Notes under the pieces: model-generated
The model's database searches: none
What the model was told of the DNA's origin: nothing
What the model saw: the letters and a program-made list of their open reading frames with translations, nothing else
Translations under genes and position numbers: made by a program
DNA from: Microbacterium sp. No. 7
GTDB lineage: Bacteria; Actinomycetota; Actinomycetes; Actinomycetales; Microbacteriaceae
NCBI RefSeq assembly: GCF_001314225.1
Contig: NZ_CP012697.1
Span: forward strand, 868,001-932,000
DNA: 64,000 bases
Direction of reading: 5' to 3'
Part shown: one piece after another, positions 18,064 to 27,032 of the stretch
Numbering within the stretch: position 1 is the stretch's first letter
Layout: each line of letters starts with the position of its first letter

Positions 18064-19011
18064 ATGGTCAACGACGAGACATCCGCTCCCGTCGATTCGT
18101 TGTACCGCGACGTGCCGCGGTCGGAGTGGGCCCGTCTGGCCCCCGGCATCACGAATCCGCTCAGCGAGACCGAGATCGTGCAGCTGCGCGGCCTCGGCGA
18201 CAGACTCGACATCACCGAGGTGCGCGAGGTCTATCTCCCGCTCAGCCGCCTGCTGAGCACGTATGCCGAGAACACCCAGCGGCTCGGCGCCGAGACCGCG
18301 GACTTCCTGGGCGAGAGCGACAGCACGACGCCGTTCGTGCTGGGCGTGGCCGGGTCGGTCGCGGTCGGCAAGTCGACCGTCGCCCGTCTGCTGCGCGAGC
18401 TGATGAGCCGCTGGCCGGGCACGCCCCGCGTCGAGCTCGTGACCACCGACGGCTTCCTCTACCCGAACGCGGAGCTCGAGCGCCGCGGCATCATGGACCG
18501 CAAGGGCTTCCCCGAGTCGTACGACCGGCGCTCGCTCGTGCAGTTCCTCGTCGACGTGAAGTCGGGCGAGCCCGAGGTGCGCGCCCCGTTCTACTCGCAC
18601 ATGCGCTACGACATCGTGCCCGACGCGCACGTCACGGCGCGGCGCCCCGACGTGCTCATCGTCGAGGGCCTCAACGTGCTCTCGCCGCCGCCGACGCCCA
18701 ACGACATCGCCGTCGCCGACCTGTTCGACTTCTCCATCTACGTGGATGCCGAGGAGGAGCACATCGAGCAGTGGTACGTCGACCGGTTCCTCGCGCTGCG
18801 GCAGCGCGCGTTCACGAACCCCTCATCGTACTTCCGGCGGTTCGCCGACATCTCCGACGAGGAGGCGCGGCCGCTCGCGCTCGGGTACTGGCACGACATC
18901 AACCTGCCCAACCTGCGCGAGAACGTCGCGCCCACGCGGCACCGCGCCACGCTCATCCTGCGCAAGGCCGCCGACCACACCGTCGAGAACGTGCTGCTGC
19001 GCAAGCTCTGA
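18064..19011 (+). CDS. coaA: Type I pantothenate kinase
   Basis: Phosphorylates pantothenate in the first, feedback-regulated step of coenzyme A synthesis. At 315 aa it matches bacterial CoaA. The P-loop GSVAVGKST is at 97-105. TTDGFLYPNAELERRGIMDRK, the FPESYDRRSLVQF region and VEGLNVL are all typical, and the C-terminal half ends ADHTVENVLLRKL. acpS, two genes downstream, consumes CoA. The message appears leaderless (TAGAGT at 18051). Confidence 0.96.
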   Translation: MVNDETSAPVDSLYRDVPRSEWARLAPGITNPLSETEIVQLRGLGDRLDITEVREVYLPLSRLLSTYAENTQRLGAETADFLGESDSTTPFVLGVAGSVAVGKSTVARLLRELMSRWPGTPRVELVTTDGFLYPNAELERRGIMDRKGFPESYDRRSLVQFLVDVKSGEPEVRAPFYSHMRYDIVPDAHVTARRPDVLIVEGLNVLSPPPTPNDIAVADLFDFSIYVDAEEEHIEQWYVDRFLALRQRAFTNPSSYFRRFADISDEEARPLALGYWHDINLPNLRENVAPTRHRATLILRKAADHTVENVLLRKL

Positions 19012-19065
19012 CCCGCCGCGCGAGTGCGCGGGCGTCCGCGGGCGTGCGGGTGCGGGGCGTGTGCG

Positions 19066-19148
19066 TCCGAACTCCTCCACGCCGGCCGGCGAACGGCGGA
19101 TTCCCGGCGTCTCGGCCGCCTTTCGCCTCGGATCGGAGGAGTTACGGC
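19066..19148. repeat. Family F inverted repeat between coaA and glmS
   Basis: GAACTCCTCC (19069-19078) pairs with GGAGGAGTTA (19135-19144) around a GC-rich centre containing smaller arms. The same arms occur in the inserted element at 23028-23107. It lies just upstream of the glmS promoter. Confidence 0.75.
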
Positions 19149-19183
19149 TCCGGCCTCGCGCGCCCGGCGTGGCCCACGGCGCA

Positions 19184-19216
19184 TTGACAGGCTGCGCAGG
19201 GTGCGCCGCTTACGAT
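19184..19216 (+). promoter_or_regulatory. glmS promoter, probably leaderless
   Basis: A perfect TTGACA (19184-19189) is followed by TACGAT (19211-19216), which ends 7 nt before the glmS ATG at 19224. The 21-bp spacer is longer than usual, so one of the two boxes may be misassigned. Confidence 0.45.
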
Positions 19217-19223
19217 GGAGCCC

Positions 19224-21074
<1,851 letters not shown>

Positions 21075-21095
21075 GCGCGGACCCCTTCCACGTCT

Positions 21096-21258
21096 CCACG
21101 TCGACGTGGTGGGTTTCTCGTCGAAGTGGTGGGTCCTTCGCCGAAACGGTGGGTCCTTCGCCGAGATGGTGGGTTTCTCGTCGAGACAGTGGGCACCATG
21201 TGGGCGCAGACCCCACCATCTCGGCGAAAAGGGCACCATCTCGGCGTGCGGAGATGAG
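21096..21258. repeat. Family B array between glmS and acpS
   Basis: Five direct units of the type CGCCGAGATGGTGGGTTTCT, spaced exactly 20 bp apart, are followed by two inverted units (CACCATCTCGGCG). The array would fold into a long hairpin. Related arrays lie at 23697-23811, 56362-56533 and 57704-57846. Confidence 0.85.
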
Positions 21259-21386
21259 CTTGGCCCGGGAAGGGCCGTGAGGGTGGGAGGCAACGGCCGG
21301 AGCAGGGTGCGAGGGTGGCGGCGGTAGGCTGGCGGATGCCGTGGCGCGCGGCACGTCGCGCAGCACAGCCAGTACAGGAGGACCGC

Positions 21387-21824
21387 GTGATCGTGGGCAT
21401 CGGCGTCGACCTCGTCGACATCTCGCGCTTCGAGCGCGCCCTGGAGCGTACGCCGAAGCTGCTCGACCGGCTGTTCACGCCCGCCGAGCAGGTGCTCAAG
21501 CCGCACTCGCTCGCGGCCCGCTATGCCGCGAAGGAGGCGCTGATCAAGGCGCTCGGCGGTTCCGACGGCGTGCACTGGACAGACATCGAGGTCGGCGCGG
21601 AGCCCGAGGGACGTCCCGTCTTCGTGCTGTCGGGCGGCACGGCATCCACGGTCTCCGGTCGCGGCATCGCCGCGCTGCACCTCTCCCTCTCGCACGACGC
21701 CGGCCTCGCGACCGCGTACGTCATCGCCGAGGCGGCCTCATCCCTTCCGCCGAGTCAATCCTCGCTCGCCGAGTCAATGGCCGACCGTCGCATTTCGTCG
21801 CTTGATTCGGCGGATGAAGGTTGA
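21387..21824 (+). CDS. acpS: Holo-[acyl-carrier-protein] synthase
   Basis: Transfers 4'-phosphopantetheine from CoA to acyl carrier protein. IVGIGVDLVDISRFERAL is the N-terminal signature with its Mg-binding Asp, and RYAAKEALIKAL is the second motif. GTG 21387 is chosen because AGGAGGA lies 5 nt upstream and the family begins here. The domain should end near LATAYVIAEAA. The last ~25 of 145 residues are encoded by the family D repeat (21748-21834), so the tail looks acquired. TAGGCT at 21325-21330 is a candidate -10. Confidence 0.92.
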   Translation: MIVGIGVDLVDISRFERALERTPKLLDRLFTPAEQVLKPHSLAARYAAKEALIKALGGSDGVHWTDIEVGAEPEGRPVFVLSGGTASTVSGRGIAALHLSLSHDAGLATAYVIAEAASSLPPSQSSLAESMADRRISSLDSADEG

Positions 21825-21834
21825 CTCGGCGAGG
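21748..21834. repeat. Family D repeat over the acpS end and alr leader
   Basis: Two direct copies of GCCGAGTCAA (21749, 21768) face two inverted copies, TTGATTCGGC (21802) and TTGACTCGGC (21821). The repeat encodes the acpS C-terminal tail and stops 16 nt before the alr start codon. The second copy of the family lies at 26792-27000. Confidence 0.82.
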
Positions 21835-21849
21835 GGTGGGAGAGGGATC

Positions 21850-22983
21850 ATGAGTGAGGTCGGTCGGCTGGGGACGGGGCAGATGCGCGAAGCGCTCATC
21901 GACACCGACGCGATCACGGCCAACGTCCGGCACCTCAAGCGGGTCACGGGCACCGAGGTGCTCTCGGTCGTGAAGGCCGACGGTTACGGGCACGGCGCCG
22001 TGCGCACGGCGCGCGCCGCGCTCGCGGGCGGCGCCGACCGGCTCGGCGTCGCGGACATCGGCGAGGCCGTCGCGCTGCGGCGCGCGGGCATCGACGCGCC
22101 GGTCGTCGCATGGCTGCACGCGCCGGGCACGTCGTTCGCCGAGGCGGCGTCGCTGGGCATCGAGCTGGGCATCTCGTCGGTCGCGCAGCTGCGACAGGCC
22201 GAGGCCGCGGCATCCGCCTCACAGCCGGTGCGCGTGCACCTCAAACTCGAGACGGGGCTGGGGCGCAACGGCATCCCGCCCGAGGACTACGGCGTCGTGT
22301 TCGCCGAGGCCGCGCGGCTCGAGCGCATCGGCAAGCTGCGCGTCGTCGGTGTCTTCAGCCACTTGTCGAACACGAGCGAGGCGGACGACCGCGCGGCTCT
22401 CGCGGTCTTCGAGGAGGGGGTCGCGGCGGCGCAGGCGCTGGGCGTGCGGCCGCGACTGCGGCACCTCGCGGCATCCCACGCCGCGATCGCCCTGCCCGAG
22501 GCGCGGTTCGACTGCGTGCGCATCGGCATCGCGATGTACGGGCTGTCGCCGTTCGACGACCGCACGTCCGCCGAGCTGGGACTGCGGCCCGCGATGACGC
22601 TGCGCGCCGCGGTCGCCGCCGTACGGCGCGTGCCCGCGGGCCACGGCGTGTCATACGGATACCTGCACCGCACGGGCGCCGAGACGACGCTGGCGCTGAT
22701 CCCGCTCGGCTATGCCGACGGCGTGCCGCGCAACGCGTCGAGCGGCGCCGCGGTGCGCATCGGCGGGCAGGCGTTTCCCGTGGCGGGACGCATCGCGATG
22801 GACCAGTTCGTCGTCGACGTCGGCGACCTGCCGGTGGCGGTCGGCGACGAGGCCGTGCTGTTCGGCGACCCGCTGCTGGGCGTGCCGCCGGTCGAGGCGT
22901 GGGCGCGCGCCGCGGACACCATCAACTACGAGATCGTGACCCGCATCGGACCCCGCGTGCCGCGACGGGAGGCGGAGCGGTGA
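21850..22983 (+). CDS. alr: Alanine racemase
   Basis: PLP enzyme that makes D-alanine for peptidoglycan; 377 aa. The PLP lysine is K42 in SVVKADGYGHGAV. GLGRNGI, the GVFSHLSN loop, HLAASHAAI, the IGIAMYGLSP strand, the catalytic-Tyr segment GHGVSYGYLHR and IAMDQFVVDV are all present. ATG 21850 is preferred because GGAGAGGG precedes it and the conserved domain starts soon after. The stop originally overlapped tsaE (GTGA at 22980-22983); an element has since been inserted there. Confidence 0.96.
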   Translation: MSEVGRLGTGQMREALIDTDAITANVRHLKRVTGTEVLSVVKADGYGHGAVRTARAALAGGADRLGVADIGEAVALRRAGIDAPVVAWLHAPGTSFAEAASLGIELGISSVAQLRQAEAAASASQPVRVHLKLETGLGRNGIPPEDYGVVFAEAARLERIGKLRVVGVFSHLSNTSEADDRAALAVFEEGVAAAQALGVRPRLRHLAASHAAIALPEARFDCVRIGIAMYGLSPFDDRTSAELGLRPAMTLRAAVAAVRRVPAGHGVSYGYLHRTGAETTLALIPLGYADGVPRNASSGAAVRIGGQAFPVAGRIAMDQFVVDVGDLPVAVGDEAVLFGDPLLGVPPVEAWARAADTINYEIVTRIGPRVPRREAER

Positions 22984-23009
22984 GCGGGATGGCGGCCTTC
23001 GAGGGCGAG
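22981..23009 (+). repeat. Left copy of a 29-bp direct repeat flanking an inserted element
   Basis: TGAGCGGGATGGCGGCCTTC plus GAGGGCGAG is repeated at 23136-23164 with one mismatch in 29. This copy starts with the alr stop codon and still encodes SGMAAFEGE, the first residues of TsaE. Confidence 0.9.
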
Positions 23010-23027
23010 TTCCGGCGGCGTGGTTGC

Positions 23028-23107
23028 CCGAACTCCTCCGATCTGTGGGCGAGCGCGCCGGATCGGGCCGAAATGGGCCAACGAGGCACCGGATCGAAGG
23101 AGTTTGG
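23028..23107. repeat. Family F inverted repeat inserted between alr and tsaE
   Basis: CGAACTCCTCCGATC near 23029 faces GATCGAAGGAGTTT near 23093. The whole insert between the direct repeats is 23010-23135 (~126 bp). Arms are shared with the copy before glmS (19066-19148). Confidence 0.85.
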
Positions 23108-23134
23108 ATGCGGGTGGCGATGCGGGTGGCGTGG

Positions 23135-23641
23135 ATGAGCGGGATGGCGGCTTTCGAGGGCGAGCGCGAGATCGGCTCCGTCGCCGAGATGGAGGCGTTC
23201 GGCCGCTCCGTCGGGGAGGTGCTAGGCGCGGGCGACCTGCTCGTGCTGACGGGGCCGCTCGGCGCGGGCAAGACGACGCTGACGCGCGGGATCGCGGCGG
23301 GTCTCGGCGTGCGCGGACCGATCCAGAGCCCGACGTTCGTGATCGCGCGCACGCATCCGTCGCTCGTCGGGGGCCCCGCTCTCGTGCACGTCGACGCGTA
23401 CCGCCTCGGCTCGCCCGCCGAACTGGACGACCTCGACATCGACTTCGCCGGGTCGGTCGTGATCGTCGAATGGGGACGCGGGATGGTGGATGCCGTGGCC
23501 GACAGCTGGTGGGAGATCGAGATCGCCCGCGGGTGGAGCGGCACGGGCGTCGACAGCGCCTGCGGCACGAGCGGCCCCGCCGCCCGCGAGATGGAGGACC
23601 TCGCCCCGCGCGAGGTCACGGTCACCCGCCGCCCGTCCTGA
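23135..23641 (+). CDS. tsaE: tRNA t6A37 biosynthesis ATPase TsaE
   Basis: ATPase of the TsaB-TsaD-TsaE complex that installs N6-threonylcarbamoyl on A37 of ANN-decoding tRNAs. The predicted product is 168 aa. The Walker A motif GPLGAGKTTLTRG is near 40, followed by SPTFVIARTH, the HVDAYRL strand and VVIVEWGRGM. ATG 23135 (MSGMAAFEGE) is chosen because the same N-terminus is preserved at the ancestral start 22980. The weakly conserved C-terminal ~35 residues are longer than in many TsaE proteins. A family B array separates it from tsaB. Confidence 0.93.
   Translation: MSGMAAFEGEREIGSVAEMEAFGRSVGEVLGAGDLLVLTGPLGAGKTTLTRGIAAGLGVRGPIQSPTFVIARTHPSLVGGPALVHVDAYRLGSPAELDDLDIDFAGSVVIVEWGRGMVDAVADSWWEIEIARGWSGTGVDSACGTSGPAAREMEDLAPREVTVTRRPS
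23136..23164 (+). repeat. Right copy of the 29-bp direct repeat
   Basis: 28 of 29 bases match 22981-23009. This copy forms the 5' end of the present tsaE gene. Confidence 0.9.
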
Positions 23642-23696
23642 CCCGCGCCGCGCGCCCCGCGCCGCCCGCATGCCGGGCGCCTCGCCCGCGCCCCGT

Positions 23697-23811
23697 GCCG
23701 AAATGGTGCCTTCCGCGCCGAGATGGCGCATTCTCTGCCGAGAGGGTGGGATTCTCGTCGACATGGTGCCCACCATCTCGGCGAGAATCCCACCATCTCG
23801 GCGAGGAAGGC
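23697..23811. repeat. Family B array between tsaE and tsaB
   Basis: Four direct units of the type GCCGAGATGGTG are followed by two inverted units, ACCATCTCGGCGAGAATCCC and CACCATCTCGGCGAGGAAG. It fills most of the gap inside an otherwise tight operon. Confidence 0.85.
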
Positions 23812-23863
23812 GCGGGGTGGGCGTGGGGCGGATGGGATGGGCGCGGGGGAGCGGGATACCCTG

Positions 23864-24526
23864 GTGAGCGTGATTCTGGGCATCGACACCTCGCTCGGCA
23901 CGGCCGTCGCCGTGGTCGAGGCCGACGGCGTGGTGCGGGCCGAGGCCGCGAGCGCGAACCCGCTCGGGCACGCCGAGGCGATCGGCGGACTGCTGCGGAC
24001 GGCGCTCGACGAGGCCGCGCAGACCCCCGGGCCGCCCGTCGTCCTCACACACGTCGCCGTGGGCATGGGTCCCGGGCCGTTCACGGGCCTGCGCGTGGGC
24101 ATCGCGGCGGCGCGCGCGTTCGCGCTCGGCCGCTCCCTGCCCGTGGTCGCCGTGCCCAGCCACGATGCCGCGGCCCTCGGCATCCTGCTCTCGGCACTGC
24201 TTGCCGACCCGTTCGCCGAGCCCGAGCGCTTCGCCGTCGTCACCGACGCGCGTCGCCGCGAGTTCGCCTACAGCGTCTACGACGGGCTCGACGACGACGG
24301 CCTGCCCGTGCGCGTCGCGGGCCCCGCGCTCACCCCGCGCGACGACGTCGACGCCGCCCTCGACGGCGCCCGCCGGCACGACGTCACGACGATCCCCGCG
24401 ACGATGATCGCCCTCGCGGCCGCCCGCGCGGTCGCCGCGGGCCGCGAGCTGACCGGCACTGAGCCGCTCTATCTGCGCACCCCCGACGTCACCCTGCCGG
24501 GCGCACCGAAGAAGGTGGGCGCATGA
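23864..24526 (+). CDS. tsaB: t6A37 threonylcarbamoyl complex dimerisation subunit TsaB
   Basis: ASKHA-fold partner of TsaD in the t6A-tRNA complex; 220 aa. ILGIDTSLGTAVAVVE opens the fold and GMGPGPFTGLRVGIAAARAF is the family signature near 62-81. VTDARRREFAYSVYDGL is further on. The GTG at 23864 begins at the family boundary with GGGGGAG upstream. The stop overlaps the rimI ATG (ATGA at 24523-24526), so tsaB, rimI and tsaD are translationally coupled. Confidence 0.95.
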   Translation: MSVILGIDTSLGTAVAVVEADGVVRAEAASANPLGHAEAIGGLLRTALDEAAQTPGPPVVLTHVAVGMGPGPFTGLRVGIAAARAFALGRSLPVVAVPSHDAAALGILLSALLADPFAEPERFAVVTDARRREFAYSVYDGLDDDGLPVRVAGPALTPRDDVDAALDGARRHDVTTIPATMIALAAARAVAAGRELTGTEPLYLRTPDVTLPGAPKKVGA

Positions 24527-25152
24527 GCCTGCGCACTGCGACGCCCGACGACCTCGCCGACATCATGGCGCTGGAGCGCGCGAGCTTTCCGACCGACGCG
24601 TGGAGCGAGGCGATGATGGCCGAGGAGCTCGCGTCGCCGCACGGCACGTACCTCGTCGACGTCGGGCTACACGGCCTCGTCGGCTACGGGGGCGTGCGCG
24701 CCGTGCGCGGCGCGGCGGATGCCGACATCCAGACCATCGCGATCGCCGCCGCCGCGCGCGGCCGGGGGAGGGGGCGCGCCCTCCTCACCGCGCTGCTCGC
24801 CGCGGCGCGGGAGCGCGGCGCGCGGGACATGTTCCTCGAGGTGCGCGCCGACAACCCGGTCGCCGAGGCGCTGTACGCCTCGGTGGGCTTCACCGAGATC
24901 GGCCGCCGCCCCCGTTACTACCAGCCCGATGACGTGGATGCCGTGGTCATGCGCCTCGACCTCGCGGCCTGGGCCGCCGCATCCGCCCCCGCCTCCACCG
25001 CATTCCCCGCGCCGACCTCGGAGGATCCGACGAACCTCGGAGCGTCTGGTGAGGATCCTTCGAGCTTCGCGACGTTCTCCGAGCTTCGTGGGCCTGGGGA
25101 TGCCGCAGACGCCGCCATCGCGGCCCCCGCCGTGCAGGAGCGTGCGCGATGA
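24523..25152 (+). CDS. rimI: Ribosomal-protein-alanine N-acetyltransferase-like GNAT protein
   Basis: GNAT acetyltransferase between tsaB and tsaD, where RimI is usually found. The acetyl-CoA loop is visible as [19 protein letters not shown] near 80-98. [28 protein letters not shown] is the conserved C-terminal half. The catalytic domain ends near residue 148, yet the protein runs to 209. The tail from about 160 is encoded by a family A repeat ([19 protein letters not shown] and onward), so it is probably an unstructured acquired extension. Overlaps of 4 nt couple it to tsaB and tsaD. Confidence 0.9.
   Translation: MSLRTATPDDLADIMALERASFPTDAWSEAMMAEELASPHGTYLVDVGLHGLVGYGGVRAVRGAADADIQTIAIAAAARGRGRGRALLTALLAAARERGARDMFLEVRADNPVAEALYASVGFTEIGRRPRYYQPDDVDAVVMRLDLAAWAAASAPASTAFPAPTSEDPTNLGASGEDPSSFATFSELRGPGDAADAAIAAPAVQERAR
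25019..25092. repeat. Family A-like repeat inside the 3' part of rimI
   Basis: GACGAACCTCGGAG near 25031 faces CTCCGAGCTTCGTG near 25077, and GAGGATCC occurs twice. The repeat is read through in frame and encodes the extra C-terminal tail of RimI. Confidence 0.65.
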
Positions 25153-26318
25153 ACCGCGACGCACCGCTCGTGCTGGGCATCGAGACCAGCTGCGACGAGA
25201 CCGGCATCGGCATCGTGCGCGGCCGCCAGCTGCTGAGCAACTCGATCGCCAGCTCGATGGACGAGCACGCCCGCTACGGCGGCGTCGTGCCCGAGGTCGC
25301 CGCGCGTGCGCACCTCGAGGCCCTGCAGCCCGCGATCGAGCGGGCGCTCGCCGAGGCCGGCGTGCGCCTCGACGAGCTGGATGCCGTGGCCGTCACGAGC
25401 GGACCCGGGCTCGCCGGGGCGCTGATGGTCGGCATCGGCGCCGCGAAGGCGCTCGCGGTGAGCCTCGGCACGCCGCTGTACGCCGTGAACCACCTCGTCG
25501 GGCACATCGCCGCGGACCTGCTGGATCTCGATACGCCCGCGCCTGCGGCGCGGGTGCTAGATCAGCGCGGTGGTGAGCGCGCGCCGGCGGCGCGGGCGCT
25601 CGATCAGCGTGGCGGTGAGGGCACGCCTGTGGCGCGGGCGCTCGATCAGCGGGGTGCGCTGGAGTATCCGACCGTCGCACTGCTGGTGAGCGGGGGGCAC
25701 ACGTCGCTGCTGCTCGTGCGCGACATCGTGAGCGACGTCGAGCTGCTCGGCGAGACGATGGACGACGCGGCCGGGGAGGCGTTCGACAAGATCGCCCGCA
25801 TCCTGGGCCTGCCCTATCCGGGCGGTCCCGAGATCGACCGCGCCGCCGCGGCGGGCGACCCGCACGCGATCCGCTTCCCACGCGGGCTGTCGCGCGCCTC
25901 CGACATGGCCGAGCACCGCTACGACTTCTCCTTCTCGGGGCTGAAGACCGCCGTCGCGCGCTGGGTGGAGCAGAGCGACGACGTGCCGGTCGCCGACGTC
26001 GCGGCATCCTTCCGCGAGGCCGTCGTCGACGTGCTGGTGACCAAGGCGCTCGACGCGTGTGCGCGCCACGGCGTGCCGCGGCTGCTGCTCGGCGGCGGCG
26101 TCATCGCGAATCGCCGGCTGCGCGAGGTCGCGCTCGCCCGGGCGGAGGCCGCGGGCGTGGCGGTGCGCATCCCGCCGCTGTCGCTGTGCACCGACAACGG
26201 GGCGATGATCGCGGCGCTCGCCGCGGAGCTCGTCATGAGCGGCCGCCCGCCGTCGACGCTCGAGTTCGGCGCCGACTCGACCCTGCCGGTCACCGAGATC
26301 CAGGTCGCCGTGCCATGA
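25149..26318 (+). CDS. tsaD: tRNA t6A37 threonylcarbamoyltransferase TsaD
   Basis: Catalytic subunit that transfers the threonylcarbamoyl group to tRNA A37; 389 aa against the usual ~340-350. [15 protein letters not shown] is the N-terminal ASKHA motif. The metal-binding histidines lie in [13 protein letters not shown] near 113-125, with [11 protein letters not shown] near 180 and CTDNGAMIA near 345. Residues ~127-170 are an insert encoded by three copies of a family E repeat (RALDQRGGE units). It sits between the histidine motif and the following strand, where the family has a short loop. The insert keeps frame. Coupled to rimI and to the next gene by 4-nt overlaps. Confidence 0.95.
   Translation: MNRDAPLVLGIETSCDETGIGIVRGRQLLSNSIASSMDEHARYGGVVPEVAARAHLEALQPAIERALAEAGVRLDELDAVAVTSGPGLAGALMVGIGAAKALAVSLGTPLYAVNHLVGHIAADLLDLDTPAPAARVLDQRGGERAPAARALDQRGGEGTPVARALDQRGALEYPTVALLVSGGHTSLLLVRDIVSDVELLGETMDDAAGEAFDKIARILGLPYPGGPEIDRAAAAGDPHAIRFPRGLSRASDMAEHRYDFSFSGLKTAVARWVEQSDDVPVADVAASFREAVVDVLVTKALDACARHGVPRLLLGGGVIANRRLREVALARAEAAGVAVRIPPLSLCTDNGAMIAALAAELVMSGRPPSTLEFGADSTLPVTEIQVAVP
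25529..25660. repeat. Family E-type repeats inside tsaD
   Basis: Three tandem units of the form GCGCGGGCGCTCGATCAGCG follow an opening CTCGATACGC. They match the untranslated element after groES (28682-28732). The insert is in frame and adds about 43 residues to TsaD. Confidence 0.8.
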
Positions 26319-26746
26319 GCGATCCGCGCATCGAGCCGCCCTCGCCCGACGTCGTGTCGCAGGCGCAGGATGCCGTGCTGCCGGGCGCCCACCGCGGCGG
26401 CTACCGTCGCGAGCTGACGGGGCCGGTGGACATCGTCGTGCCGGTGCACGTCGATCCGTCGGACGTCCCCGACGTGCGCTGGGCGCCGCCGCCCGCGCCC
26501 CCGCCGCCGCGGTCGGCCGGGTGGTCGCTCATGTTCGCGGTGCTCGCGCTGCTCGTGTCGCTGCTGGTCGGCTGGGGCTTCCTCATCGGCATGCTCGCGG
26601 TCGGCCTGGCGATCGCGGCGCTGCGCCGTCCGTGGGAGCGCCGCGGCATCGCGATCTGGGCCCTCTGCCTCGGCATCCTGTCGCTCGTCTACTCGGCCGG
26701 CTGGCTCTGGTGGGCCTCCACCCAGGGCCCCCTCTTCGGCGGCTGA
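26315..26746 (+). CDS. Small two-helix membrane protein, DUF4190-like layout
   Basis: The predicted product is 143 aa. The first ~65 residues are polar and end in a proline run ([11 protein letters not shown]). Two transmembrane helices follow at about 69-98 and 108-132, separated by a short basic loop (RRPWERRG). This resembles the DUF4190-like small membrane proteins of actinobacteria, but I cannot assign a family firmly. The ATG overlaps the tsaD stop (ATGA at 26315-26318), so it is the last gene of the alr-tsa operon. Confidence 0.75.
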   Translation: MSDPRIEPPSPDVVSQAQDAVLPGAHRGGYRRELTGPVDIVVPVHVDPSDVPDVRWAPPPAPPPPRSAGWSLMFAVLALLVSLLVGWGFLIGMLAVGLAIAALRRPWERRGIAIWALCLGILSLVYSAGWLWWASTQGPLFGG

Positions 26747-26791
26747 GCCCTGCTCCCTGCTTACCCCCGCCCGCCCCGCCCCTGCTTACCC

Positions 26792-27000
26792 TGCCGAGTC
26801 AATCCCCCGTCGCCGAGTCAATCCCTTCCCGGCGCGAATCGGGGATTGACTCGGCGACGGGGTATTGACTCGCGAGAGGGGAGAGGGCGCGGGCGAGGGG
26901 TATTGACTCGCGAGGGGGGAAGAGGGCGCGGGCGAGGGGTATTGACTCGCGAGGGGGGAAGAGGGCGCGGGCGAGGGGGGACTGGCTCGGCGAGGGGGAG
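26792..27000. repeat. Family D array between the tsa operon and the methyltransferase gene
   Basis: Two direct GCCGAGTCAATCCC units are followed by inverted units with TTGACTCG(G)CGA. The right part is a tandem repeat of ~39-bp period (TATTGACTCGCGAGGGGGGA and a purine-rich filler) at about 26863, 26901 and 26940. It lies between convergent gene ends. Confidence 0.85.
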
Positions 27001-27032
27001 AGATGGCGGGCGCGAGGGGAAGAGGGCGCGGG

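Larger units (their letters stand above)
22980..23138 (+). pseudogene. 52-codon remnant reading from the ancestral tsaE start into the insert
   Basis: GTG 22980 overlaps the alr stop as GTGA. The first ten codons match TsaE (MSGMAAFEGE), then the frame runs through the family F element and stops at 23138, overlapping the present tsaE ATG at 23135 as ATGA. It is probably a by-product of the insertion, although its translation could still couple alr to tsaE. Confidence 0.5.

Noticed and set aside
19012-19223. glmS ribozyme/riboswitch
   Set aside because: The gap is filled by a family F repeat and a promoter, and the mRNA appears leaderless; no ribozyme core is recognisable.
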